The notes: generated by a model from the sequence alone, not told the origin. Shown: positions 46,589 through 57,295, counted from the first letter of the stretch. The stretch is 64,000 nucleotides of DNA from Apoderus coryli (GCA_911728435.2 OU452200.1:806001-870000), one strand, 5' to 3'. A program made the numbers and translations.

Positions 46589-47355
46589 ACATTAGGGGGT
46601 AAAAATTTTTTGTTGAATACAGAAGTTATTTAATTGTCAATGGGGGGTTTTTTTGATTCTGGAAATAACATTTTCATAAGTATACATTTTTATTGAAAGT
46701 CGGTCAACTTACCATTAGTAGAATTTTTTTTTTTTTTTATATTAATTTTTAGGAATTTTATATCGATTTATAACACTATAATCATCCTATTTATTATTAA
46801 TTAACTGTATCAATAAATTTACGTTTGTTGTAACATTCAAACGTTTTGGTTTTATTTTTGGTTTATATTTTGATGTAATCATTATATTTGAAATTTGAAA
46901 AGTTGCTTATTTATAACTGAAAACTATGCAAATGGCGATTATGTCTAAATTTCTGTAGATTGAAGTTATAGTATTATATGGCATATGACATATCGATGCT
47001 TGTTGGTCGAGTGTTGAGATTTGAGTTTATACTTACAAAAGGGATGCAATGTAGTCTATTGGTGTATAGCATCTGATGTTCATGGTAGTTAACCGATCTT
47101 TGATGTGAGTGAGGATTGGATTTACTAATTAATCTAACTTATGTGGTAGTACAAGTTTTTTGAAAGTGTGAAGAGCAAGCGGATACTTGGTTTTTACAAT
47201 TGATGTTAAGTATATTATTTTTGTATGCGTTTAATTGTATAAGACTTTCAATAAAAATGTATACTTATGAAAATGATATTTCCAGAATCAAAAAAACCCC
47301 CCATTGACAATTAAATAACTTCTGTATTCAACAAAAAATTTTTACCCCCCTAATG

Positions 47356-47403
47356 TTAACCACTGAAGATGAGAATATTATGTCTCGAAACATGTATGGT
47401 TGA
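47356..47403 (+). ncRNA. Hammerhead-ribozyme-like motif (best-preserved, GUA triplet)
   Basis: Self-cleaving RNA candidate. Stem I: TTAACCA (47356-47362) with TGGTTGA (47397-47403), seven pairs including one G-U. Core box CTGAAGA (47363-47369), one extra T (47370), stem II GAGA (47371-47374) with TCTC (47383-47386) and loop ATATTATG, then GAAA (47387-47390). A minimal stem III is formed by ACATGT (47390-47395), with cleavage expected after GTA (A47396). All conserved core bases of a type I hammerhead are present. The single deviation is the extra T between core box and stem II, shared by all motifs in the window. Short stem III versions are known from Penelope-like elements, where dimers are thought to be the active form. 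Confidence 0.5.
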
Positions 47404-47509
47404 ATAATTTAATGACACAATTTTTAACAAAATAAAGAGATTTATTTGTGGAGAAGACGAAGTTTGATTTATCATTAAATGATAAACTCCACGTACAATG
47501 GACTATTTC

Positions 47510-48450
47510 TATAATATAAAATAACTTTATTTTGCATTAAAGTCATAACATGTATGAATATGCACGTCAAAATAAGACAACAAATACAATAATACACACA
47601 TTAATAATTACACGCTAAAAAAAAGACAATGCAATGTAGCAACATTTAAAATTACTATTCAGTGGTGTCATGAATGGTAGTGAAACACGAGTCATGAAAC
47701 CACAGGTCCTACCAGAAACTCCGACACTGAATAATAACAGTTTTGCATTAATATATTTTTAATTTTATTTCTAAATTGATTAAATGGCAATTGTCTTAAA
47801 TTAATATTTAGTTTTCCGAAAAGTTTTAAGCCCATGTATGAGGGACTTTTCTCAAATTTGGCAGTTTTATGTTGCGGAATTATATGTTGATTCCGACCTC
47901 TTGTGAGATAATCGTGGTACCCAGCATTGATCTGGAAATTGGTACAATTTTTCTTGAAATGTAGCAAACTTTTAAAAATATATATACAGGGGAAGGTCAT
48001 TATATGATATTCTCTGAAGTAGTCTCTACATGATGTTTTTGGTGGAATCCCGTACATAAGTCGCAAGATCTTCTTCTGCGATATAAATACTCTCGGGCTA
48101 TCCCTAGAGTTTCCCCACAGAATAACGTTATAAGACAAATGACAATAGACTAAACTATACTATACTCAGATAATATGTCCTTCATATTTAGCATAGCAAA
48201 ATAAGACCTATTTATTTTATTAGCAACTTGGTCAACCATATTGTCCCATACCAAACCTTGATCCAGAACCGTTCCCAAGCTTACCACTGTAGATTTTGGA
48301 ACTAAGCTCAAATCGGAGACTTTCATATATTTATTACCCTCATTTATATTCTGTTTTTTATTATAAAATTTTATTAAAACAGTCTTGCTCAAGTTAAGCA
48401 TTAAATTATTTGTTTTACACCATGACTGGAACTCCTCAACCACACGAACA
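47510..48450 (-). pseudogene. Jockey-type LINE fragment, post-RT region to 3' end
   Basis: Minus strand: EEFQSWCKTNNLMLNLSKTV (near 48440-48380) and SLVPKSTVVSLGTVLDQGLV (near 48320-48260). After a frame change near 48145, the C-terminal region reads SYNVILWGNSRDSPRVFISQ, KKILRLMYGIPPKTSCRDYF and HIMTFPCIYIFKSLLHFKKN, then LRQLPFNQFRNKIKNILMQN, stopping at 47692. The 3' UTR reaches an AATAAA near 47525. The RT catalytic motif is not included. The 5' border lies near 48450. Confidence 0.75.
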
Positions 48451-48558
48451 ACAAGTGGCTGGAGTGCGACGGCCGTTGTCGCAATTAGCACTTTCTTTAA
48501 AGGTAACCCTGTTTCTGAGTATATACAAGTGTTTAATGTCTCCTTTCGAATGGAACAA

Positions 48559-48757
48559 TATACAGGGTGTCCGTGAGGTAACAGAATTGACCACTTTGAT
48601 CTCGTTATACGTCGCTCCAGATGACCTCCATCCCATGCCCTTGAGCGACGTCCATGATGCGAAACCACCATCGTACATACGCATCCTTTGACATCCAGCA
48701 ACAGTTGCAGCAGTGCTGGAGTCTCCAATCGTCGTAGAAGTACGTCATTGGGCCAGA
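48559..48757 (+). repeat. Transposon-end fragment repeated at 50058
   Basis: Starts with TATACAGGGTGTCC at 48559. The segment 48585-48757 matches 50058-50235 in the same orientation at about 80% (shared CTTTGATCTCGTTATACGTC, GCAGCAGTGCTGGAGT). The downstream side is cut by Crypton-like copy 3. The frame VAAVLESPIVVEVRHW corresponds to TAAVLECPIVVDTMPL in the other copy. Confidence 0.55.
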
Positions 48758-48759
48758 CA

Positions 48760-49496
48760 GTTTCTTGTTCCAAATATTGCAAACGAAAGTGCATGCCCTG
48801 TTCGGTTATTCCATACATTATTGTCCAAAAGGGGGATAAATATTACTTCCAGTCGCCTATTCTTGAGAACAAATCGTTTCTGGAAATCCGAAAGTGACAC
48901 AAGCTATTGGTTGGGACACTAAGTGTAAAAAGATATCCAATCATTCGAACAGATCAACTGCAGTTAGCAGCCATTTCGCTAATAAAGGAATTCCTGAACC
49001 GCAATTAATAAAAATAACAGGACATAGCAGCTCTAATTCAATTAAACCGTACTTGAATATTAACCAAGAACGCCATGGTGAAATAATCAACACCATGCGA
49101 GGAATTTCTTCAACAGTGGAAATTAACAATCCGTCAACTTCAGCAAACTCTTCTTCCAATTTAACATTTACCAATTGTACTTTTCACAACTGTAGTTTTA
49201 AATAAAATTGAATAATATTTGCTTGATTAAAACTAATACATTTTGTATTGAAAATTATTAAACGTCAGATTGATAATCAAATTTTTGAGATCTCCAAAGT
49301 AAAAAATTATCTTATCGAATAGTCCTCGGGCCTTGATAAATACTCAAAATTTGGTCATAGAGAATCCTTCAAGCGAGTTGCTCAAGGATAATAGCCCTCG
49401 GCCTGCGGCCTTGGGCTATTATCAAGCAACACCCTTTAGGCATTCTCTATGACAAAATTATCTCGGTATTATCAAGACCCTAGGGGTATTACTACT
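48760..49496 (+). mobile_element. Crypton-like element, copy 3 (5'-truncated)
   Basis: Plus strand. Homology to copy 1 starts at about 48762 (LVPNIANESACPVRLFH), inside the catalytic domain after the first Arg. A deletion of about 50 bp near 48900 joins ESDT to the QAIGWDTKCKK segment. HSNRSTAVSSHFANKG (one extra residue compared with copy 1), KITGHSSSNS and IKPYL follow, ending NCSFK near 49203. The 3' non-coding part carries the terminal hairpin (49331-49481) with its intact GC-rich tip (ATAATAGCCC paired with GGGCTATTAT). The end AGTAGTAATACC lies inverted at 49485-49496. Confidence 0.8.
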
Positions 49497-50045
49497 GGTA
49501 ATGACATTTTTAAAAGAAATGGCGCGACGCGTCAGTTTTGATTTATGTTTAGCGATTTTCTAGCATCTGTAATTCGAAATCTGCCACATGGCGACGGCGT
49601 CTAAGTTATGTTTGTTTCAAATTGTAGGGCACTTTTGAGTTGCTGCTGTCGTGCTAAGTACAATGATGTCCCCCATGGGGGGCGAAATATAAGAAAATTT
49701 TTGGGAAAGGGCTGGTTTTACTAACGAGTAAATTTTGGTATTTTAATCTACGTTGCTCTCTATAACTGCTGTGCTGTTATTGTACTAAACAAATGCCCGA
49801 CTTGCCCATTAGACTATACATTGTTATGGTACGGCCACATAACGACATCGCTCGATTTGCCCCCTTAGACTTTTAATTTGTCGACCCATAGGAAAACTAT
49901 TGTGAACGCGTTAAAAAAAAATTCTAACTTAATCCGTACCGACTTCCTTTTTTCCTTTATCGCGTGTATAAACCTTTTAGCATCTTGCTGACGCGGTAAT
50001 TGTTGATGTTATAAGTCAAGCCAGAGAACGACTTCTCTGCTACGG
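49497..50045. other. No recognisable gene
   Basis: Contains a small palindrome CCCCCATGGGGGG near 49670. No domain or RNA recognised. Confidence 0.35.
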
Positions 50046-50049
50046 CAAC

Positions 50050-50795
50050 AGTGCGACAACTAAATGGACGACTTTGATCTCGTTATACGTCGCACCAGAC
50101 GGCCTCCATCCCATGACCTTGGGCGTCGTCTAGGATGCGAGCCCACCATCTTACTCACGCATCCATTGACACCCCAGCAACAGACTGCAGCAGTGCTGGA
50201 GTGTCCAATCGTTGTAGACACTATGCCATTGGATCGGACTTTAGGTTCTGTCAGGGGTCGTGTGATTGTTGGTGTCCAGCAGCTTTACCACGTTAAAAAA
50301 TCTCACGCAATCCAAGCGTCACTGTCAGAAGCCCTGTGTCGATCGGGGAGTCGCGACAGCAGCAGAATTGTGTGATCTGGAAGCTCCTAGTGACAAAACG
50401 GCACGTAGGCGGCGAATGTGTGATGGCCTTTCAGCTTCAGGATTTGCGACTGTGGAGCTGCTCGTGTTCTGCATTTGCGATTGAGCAGTACTTTTTAGAG
50501 TCCACTCTGCTCACATCGCATGGGAAGGGGGCTATAAAAGGTGTCCTAAACATAGTCAGTCCACCCATCCGTCTCTCCTACAACAGCCGGTGAATGGTGA
50601 CGGTTGGGTTTGTCAATTTTGTGACAGGATTTGCGGCTCGAAGATCGGTCTGTTTAGCCATCTTAGGGTTCTCAACAGAAATCCCTGAGTTGGAGTAATT
50701 CATACTCGTTAGCGAGTGAATGCTGATGACGATGAGGACCAGGAAACCTCACAATATGAAAAGAATCCTTTACAAAGTAATTTTTTCTTAAGTCC
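50050..50795 (+). pseudogene. Possible LINE ORF2 C-terminus with C2H2-like finger
   Basis: The open frame from 50064 (RRLGCEPTILLTHPLTPQQQ, VIVGVQQLYHVKKSH) is followed, after frame changes, by VCQFCDRICGSKIGLFSHLR near 50612-50672. The CxxC-x12-H pattern with S.IGL.SH.R is the zinc-finger tail seen in some LINE ORF2 proteins. The last His is replaced (LN). The first part is repeated at 48585. The segment is too diverged for a family name, and an alternative is an unrelated transposon with a BED- or C2H2-like protein. Confidence 0.4.
50533..50561 (+). promoter_or_regulatory. TATA box plus initiator
   Basis: TATAAAAG at 50533-50540 and TCAGTC at 50556-50561, whose A (50558) lies 25 bp downstream of the first T. 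This matches the arthropod TATA and initiator pair with slightly short spacing. No downstream gene is intact, so it may be an internal transposon promoter or chance. Confidence 0.3.
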
Positions 50796-51415
50796 AAAAA
50801 TAGTGAATTTTTAAAAGGCCGAATAACTTTTATAAAGTATTCACTCTGTAGATATAGTTAATCATCAAACATACATCTATGTAACTACAAATTATAATCC
50901 GCGATATTAAGCGACATCCTATCCTATCATCTCTATAGAGAACTGGCAAATAGATGAACTGAGACAGAGTGGCGGGAGTTGAACTCAAGTTAATACAAGC
51001 ATCCCTAAAGTTTGTTTGATACACATACGAATATTAAACGCATTGCCACTAATGATCTAGTTGTGTTTGCCGAAATACATATTCCAATTTACTGTAATTC
51101 TCTACACCTACCCACATGTGACATTATGTCTGTCAGAGGAACTAATGAAATTTTCATTAATAGGACGGGTAGGGTACCTTTACGGAATTAACGATTTCCA
51201 GCTACGAGGGCAGCTGACAAACTCAGTGCAACGCACCAATTTTTGCCTTCATGACAAAGTCAAATATTTTAATAACCAGAACAGATAGAGATTAGGGCAA
51301 TAATTTAATGACCGCTGTAATATACAGGGTGTAATACAAAATAATGATTTTTTCTCCTAGTGTATAAGGCTAACGAGCTTTCGTAATTTTTTTGGTATTT
51401 GGCATTTTAGTGTTT
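50796..51415. other. No recognisable gene
   Basis: TATACAGGGTGT at 51321-51332 resembles a mariner-type transposon end. Short frames are unrecognised. Confidence 0.3.
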
Positions 51416-51419
51416 AGCT

Positions 51420-51435
51420 CAGTGGTCGCCAACCT
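51420..51435 (+). repeat. hAT-like end CAGTGGTCGCCAACCT
   Basis: This string is characteristic of hAT element termini in animals. No partner end was found. It lies about 90 bp before the satellite array. Confidence 0.35.
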
Positions 51436-51519
51436 AGATGTATTGAGCACCTTCGGTAATTGTAGAAAGTACAGTGAGCTACTTTTTTTTTTTTTTGAAT
51501 GTACAGTGTTTTTGGGGCT

Positions 51520-52660
51520 TCGGTGTGGTATAGGACGCTATCATACAGAACCTAATCACGACCTAAGAAACTATCCTTAATAAACGTTCCGAAGAATGTC
51601 GTTTGGCATGCAAATAGCCCTTCATAATATCATTGTCCTGCGTAAATTTCACGACCCCATTATTTGGAAAACAGATTTCAATTTTTTGGGGCCTTGGTTT
51701 GGTATAGGACGCTATCATACAGGACCTAATCAAGACCTAAGAAACTATCCTTAATGACCGTTCCGAAGAATGTCGTTTGGCATGCAAATAGCCCTTCATA
51801 ATATCATTGTCCTGCGTAAATTTCACGACCCCATTATTAGGAAAACAGATTTCAATTTTTTGGGACCTTGGTTTGGTATAGGACGCTATCATACAGGACC
51901 TAATCAACACCTAAGAAACTATCCTTAATGACCGTTGCGAAGAATGTCTTTTGGCATGCAAATAGCCCTTCATAATATCATTGTCCTGCGTAAATTTCAC
52001 GACCCCATTATTAGGAAAACAGATTTCAATTTTTTTGGGCTTTGGTTTGGTATAGGACGCTATCATACAGGACCTAATCGAGACCTAAGAAACTATCCTT
52101 AATGATGGTTCCGAAGAATGTGGTTTGGCATGCAAATAGCCCTTCATAATATCATTGTCCTGCGTGAATTTCACGACCCCATTATTAGGAAAACAGATTT
52201 CAATTTTTTTGGACTTTGGTTTGGTGTAGGACGCTATCATACAGGACCTAATCAAGACCTAAGAAACTATCCTTAATGACCGTTCCGAAGAATGTCGTTT
52301 GGCATGCAAATAGCCTTTCATAATATCATTGTCCTGTGCAAATTTCACGATCCCATTATTAGGAAAACAGATTTCAATTTTTTGGATTTTGGTTTGGTAT
52401 AGGACGCTATCATACAGGACCTAATCAAGACCTAAGAAACTATCCTTAATGACCGTTCCGAAGAATGTCGTTTGGCATGCAAATAGCCCTTCATAATATC
52501 ATTGTCCTGCGTGAATTTCACGACCCCATTATTAGGAAAACAGATTTCAATTTTTTTGGGCTTTGGTTTGGTATAGGACGCTATCATACAGGACCTAATC
52601 GAGACCTAAGAAACTATCCTTAATGACCGTTCCGAAGAATGTCGTTGGGCATGCAAATAG
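51520..52660 (+). repeat. 174-bp satellite array, about 6.5 units
   Basis: The landmark GGTATAGGACGCTATCATAC recurs at 51527, 51701, 51875, 52049, 52223 (one change), 52396 and 52570, giving a period of 174, 174, 174, 174, 173 and 174 bp. Units are roughly 95% identical. Each carries TTGGCATGCAAATAGC, which includes an octamer-like ATGCAAAT. The array breaks off in the seventh unit near 52660. There are no open frames through the units, so it is non-coding. A solitary inverted monomer is at 42201-42283. Confidence 0.95.
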
Positions 52661-53604
52661 CATGAAATCTCTTCAATTTTGGGAGATATCGAGATTTTAA
52701 TAAAACGAAGCAATTTTACTTAATTTGGAGATGTAATTTTTCTGATACAAAGGAAGTCTAACATTTTGTAACTTCTTTAAACATTTTTTTTGTTTTGGAA
52801 ATTTGAATTTTTCAAATGAGAGAAGAATGTAGAGACCGAATTGAAAAGGACTGACGTATGTTAACGTTTGTCGTAGAAACTTTAGACCAATTTGTCGAAA
52901 CAGGTTTTTACTTTTTCCCATAAGTTCTCTATTAGTTTATTGCAGTACTGTAAAATAATTCTAACCCAGGCAACTAAGGGTCAACATTTTACGAATGAAT
53001 AAACAATCATTTCTTTAAAAATGCCTCCTCTAACTCAAAAAGAACAAGATAATGCCTTAAGACTTCTTCGCGAAATTCAGACTAGAGGGGACACCTATTA
53101 CACTTTTGGTTTGCGTTTTAGCAACACTTATTGATGGTAGTTATTAGCTGTTGTTTTCACTGCAAAACTCGCGACCTATGCCTATTCCAAAATTTAATTA
53201 ATAAGCTTAAAACATTCAACAATTTTAGTGAAAAGTTTTGATTACCAAGCGCTTATATTATAAAATAAATCTGTGTTGCTGAACTGAAGGTAGACAGGCA
53301 ATTTCGAATAAAATTTATTTCTAAATTTGTCGGTAGCAATTTTCAAAATAGACAAAAAAAGAGGGTAATCAAGCGGCCGAAAGTGACTTGCAGAAAACAT
53401 CCACCAAAATGAAGTAAGTAGAAAAAAAAAATAATTGTAAAGGTATATATGCGTCAGTTGATTAATTTAAAACCGAGAAATTAAAGTTTGAGACTTTGGA
53501 CAACTTTGTTTTGCTGGATTGTAGTAATCCTGTGCCGCATGAACAGAGTTTCGAATAAAGTGTGCTATACATGCACCATCTTTATTTATCTGGCTTCTTA
53601 TAAT
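52661..53604. other. No certain gene; one small open frame
   Basis: A 37-residue plus-strand frame at 53022-53134 (PPLTQKEQDNALRLLREIQT) begins with ATG and looks protein-like, but I cannot assign it. The rest is AT-rich. Confidence 0.3.
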
Positions 53605-54170
53605 TAGTATATTAGTGTAGATCCTCATGACTTATTAAAGTATTGAGATTTTCCCTAATATAAAAAATGCATTGCCAAATATACAGAGCAGGAACTGTTA
53701 AAATATTTATTTTTTTAAAGAAGGGTTTGCATGGCTCTCTATATCCAGCTTTAACAATTACGCGTACAGCCGCCTTTTGAATTTTAAAGATAATTTGCCA
53801 TTGCGGTGCCTTGCCCCAAAACAGAACGCTATAACTAATTAGGCCCTGAAAGTATCCCATATATGCGCAACGCAAGACTTCTTGTGAACATGTAGTCGAT
53901 AGTTTTCGCGAGAGATAAACCACACTGGACAATTTTTTGGCAAGGCAATCAATCTGATGTTTCCATGTCAATTTTGGGTCTACAATTACTCCAAGAAACT
54001 TATAAGTATTGTTTTCGCTAGTAAAATTTTTCCTTAGTATAAAATCAATCCTCTCCGTTTTCGAGAAGACAGTCCGTTAGAGGCAAACCAATTCTCAGCA
54101 CTTTTTAATTTGATTTGGATTATGTTATTAAAATGCTCGGAAGCCTGGTGATCTTTAGAACCAAGAAAAT
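53605..54170 (-). pseudogene. Jockey/CR1-type LINE fragment, second copy of the 40965 family
   Basis: Minus strand: LKSAENWFASNGLSSRKRRG in a broken part (54120-54060), then KFLGVIVDPKLTWKHQIDCL (near 54000-53945). The post-RT region follows: KLSSVVYLSRKLSTTCSQEV, YMGYFQGLISYSVLFWGKAP, QKAAVRVIVKAGYREPCKPF and IRENLNTLISHEDLH, with the stop at 53612. By eye about 90% identical to 40985-41190 in the shared part. It ends near 53605 without the 3' UTR, so both sides are truncated. Confidence 0.8.
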
Positions 54171-54699
54171 TTTGTACTAATATTTTTTTCTAAAGTTGGT
54201 GGGTTCTCAGAAATGCCCACCCCCGTACAATGTTCTGTAGCAGTTATTGATATTCTAAATCAGCTGTCGAAGAAATTATTTATTACTCAAATAGTATCAA
54301 CTAGTAAACGAGCATATTTCCTTCATTCCAAAAACTACGTATTGGCAATAACTGCAACGTTGTGACTTAGTGAAAATGGGTGCACTTCAATGTTGCTGCT
54401 CTCCCAAAAATTTTTCCATGTTGCATTATAAACAGAGAACTAAAAGTGTAGCGGTTGGCTGATTTACATGGATGAACGAATGATTGCCGTTGGAAATTGA
54501 GATGTAACTTGGATTGCTCTTAAAAACTTTATCATCGTCAGTCCAATTCACTTACAGAACGACAAGATTATATTATATTATACAAGTTTTGATGTAACTT
54601 TTGTGTTAAGTTATTATCTAACTTATTCATCAGCAGTTTTCACTAGATCTTACATGGGTTATTTAGTAAAGAAAAACATAGTATGAATAGTTGATTTTT
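54171..54699. other. No recognisable gene
   Basis: AT-rich. Nothing recognised. Confidence 0.35.
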
Positions 54700-56268
54700 C
54701 TATGGCATAAATGATGATGGATGACGGAATGGATATCACCAAGTCGGAACTCATACACGCTATATCGGGTGCAAAAAATGGGAAAGCACCAGGACCAGAT
54801 GGAATACAAATAGAGGTTTTAAAAATGTTGAAGGAAGATAGGACTCTTACACTTCTATTAAGCTTGCTCAACTGCATGTACAAGACCGGAGTAATCCCTA
54901 AAGACTGGCTCAAGTCAACCTTCGTTGCTATACCAAAGAAGGCTAATTGTAAATACTGTAAAGATTACAGAACAATCAGTTTAATGAGCCATGTATTAAA
55001 GTTGTTCCTGAAAATCGTTCATTCCAGAATATACAGCAAGTGTGAGGAAAACATTGGCAGGTCTCAGTTTGGTTTTAAAAGCGGTTTCGGTACAAGGGAG
55101 GCGCTGTTTAGCGTCCAGGTTCTCTTACAACGATGCCGGGACGTAAACGTAGATGTATATGCCTGTTTCGTAGTCTACGAGAAGGCATTCGACACTGTTC
55201 AACACGATAAATTAATAGCTATACTGAACGATATAGGTCTGGACGGACGGGACGTTCGGATAATAGCCAACTTGTACTGGAATCAGACAGCTGATATTAG
55301 AATTAACGGCCAGACATCTGAAGAAGTGCCCATTATGAGAGGGGTTAGACAAGGCTGTGTGCTCTCCCCCCTTCTGTTTAACTTATATGCAGAAAAAATT
55401 TTCAGAGAAGCCGTCGAAGACCGAACAGAGGGTATAATTGCTCATGGAATAGTCATCAACAATCTAAGATAGGCGGACGACACGGTCCTACTAGCAACAG
55501 ATAAAGATGATCTACAGACACTGTTATCAGCGGTAACAGACCGCAGCCAACAAATGGGTCTACGACTAAATATAAAGAAGACCAAATGGATGGTTGTCAG
55601 CAAAAACAAAAATATAGCTGACAACTTAACAGATTTTAGCATAAATAGAGAAATAGTGGAAAGAGTACAATAATACAAATACCTGGGCTGCTGGGTGAAT
55701 GAAGAATGGGATCTAACTCAAGAAATCAAAAGCAAAATAGAGCAAGCTAGAACATCATTTAAGAACATGCAGAAAGTGTTAACCAACAGAGCTCTAAGAA
55801 TTCCCCTAAGAATACGCATATAGCGTTGCTATGTCTTCAGCATATTGTTCTATGGGATGGAAGCATGGACCCTCACTGAGGTAATGTGTAGGAGGATTGA
55901 GGCTTTCGAAATGTGGGCTTACCGAAGAATGCTGAAGATATCATGGATGGACAGAGTGACGAATGAAGCGGTTCTACAGCGTATGAATAAAGAAAGAGAG
56001 GTGCTTAATATCATAAAAAGAAAAAAGCTGGAGTACTTTGCCCACGTAATGAGAAATCCGAAATATGAATTGCTTCATATAGTCATTCAAGGAAAAATAG
56101 AGGGAAAGCGTGGTCCTCGTCGCCGAAGAACATCGTGGCTCAGGAATCTTCGCCAGTGGTATGGAGTAAGCACTACAACACTGTTTAGGTCTGCTGTGGA
56201 CAAAGTGAAGATCATGCGACTGATCGCGAATGTTCTGGGAGGACACGGCACTTGAAGAAGAAGAAGAA
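54700..56268 (+). pseudogene. RTE-like LINE with (GAA)n tail, near-complete RT, three stops
   Basis: Single-frame reading of about 515 codons with only three in-frame stops. In order: SGAKNGKAPGPDGIQIEVLK (54767), a finger region with KDYRTISLMSHVLKLFLKIV, SQFGFKSGFGTREALFSVQV, then VVYEKAFDTVQHDKLIAIL (55172). GVRQGCVLSPLLFNLYAEKI (55343) precedes the catalytic motif, where Tyr of YADD is a TAG stop (55468-55470, *ADDTVLLATDKDD). MGLRLNIKKTKWMVVSKNKN is next, then TAA near 55671 and TAG near 55820. The C-terminal module IEAFEMWAYRRMLKISWMDR is followed by WLRNLRQWYG and the final GGHGT stop at 56255. The (GAA)n tail is at 56254-56268. The endonuclease is lost. Confidence 0.88.
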
Positions 56269-56373
56269 TAATGATGGCAATTTAGATTTACGAAGTCCTG
56301 GTACTTTCACCAGTGAGTTCCATTGTCCTGTTCCCGAATTTGTTCGGTTCGGATTGGAAATTGAATACGGCGT

Positions 56374-56428
56374 AATGACGTCGAAAACAGTGTAAAATGA
56401 CGTCAAAAACAGTGTAAAATAACGTCAA
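56374..56428 (+). repeat. 22-bp tandem repeat with CRE-like TGACGTC
   Basis: AATGACGTCGAAAACAGTGT plus AA at 56374-56395, repeated with one change at 56396-56417, and a partial third unit from 56418. The second unit includes TGACGTCA. Confidence 0.8.
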
Positions 56429-57229
56429 GTTAAAACTTTAGTCAAACCATTAAAATCGAAACATCGCCAACCATCGAAATGTATTATAGGTAATATGCAA
56501 TTTTGGTTTCCTATGTGAATTGTCAACGCACCATGTTGTGAATCCAAATTAAAAATGACAGCATCCCAAAGCAGTAATTTTCTATTAGTTAATAGGGCCA
56601 AATTAATATTTACAAAATCCATAATAGCATCGCCAACAAATATCGCAGCAACTCTCATAGCAATACTAAATATAAGCCAGGTAGGTGTAGTAGGTAGGTA
56701 TTAAAACAAAACAGAGTACCTAATATCTATGTATCCATTAACAATAATTCCCTAGTTTGGATACATGTTTAACTAATTTATTAATAATGAAATTCTACCA
56801 TTATTTAGAATAATTTATTGCAGTATGTTTTGCCATTTCCAGGGTGGACTCTAGTAATAAATTAATAAAATGCATAATTACAAAATAACATTATATTTAT
56901 GTTAGTTTTTGGATGTAATAATGAAAAAGTAACAGGCATGGGCGTACCTAGCTAGTGGCATAGCTGCCCCTTTTCCCTAAGGGTAAATAACGACATTTTA
57001 TAAAATGTCAGTTATGATCTCAATTGAAATCGCAAAAAAACTTTTTGCGGGATACATATAAATGATGTGAAATGTTAGACATTCTGCGGGTTGCCGACCG
57101 GCACTTTAGTAGTTGAAATAAGGCACTGTATTGCTGGGCAAACAAATCTGTGACAACGAAAGGAATGCGGACAAAAAAATGCTATATTGCCAAATTTAAC
57201 TACAAAAAATCACTAGTTCTAGAAAAGAA
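56429..57229. other. No certain gene
   Basis: A 77-codon minus-strand frame at 56658-56425 (IFVGDAIMDFVNINLALLTN) looks protein-like but is unrecognised. GGGCGTACCTAGC near 56941 resembles the hAT-like ends elsewhere in the window. Confidence 0.3.
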
Positions 57230-57295
57230 GTGGTATTAATGATAAATAAAATTCGTCCGCTCCACAAACAATTCTTTATTTTATAATATTGCGTC

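Larger units (their letters stand above)
46466..47478. mobile_element. Inverted-repeat element carrying hammerhead-like motifs
   Basis: Arms 46466-46701 and 47243-47478 are each 236 bp, opposite in orientation and about 95% alike, separated by 541 bp of AT-rich sequence with no coding domain. The outer ends start TTAATGATAAATCAAACTTCG. Each arm holds a copy of a hammerhead-like motif (46541-46588 on minus; 47356-47403 on plus). Elements with hammerhead motifs in terminal repeats include Penelope-like elements and retrozymes; no reverse transcriptase or GIY-YIG nuclease is visible here, so it would be non-autonomous. Confidence 0.65.

Noticed and set aside
50960..51060. tRNA-like B box on the minus strand (GAGTTCAACTCCC)
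   Set aside because: No proper A box, anticodon stem or acceptor stem could be matched.
51520..52660. CRISPR-like array
   Set aside because: Units are contiguous 174-bp copies without unique spacers, and the genome is eukaryotic; this is a satellite.
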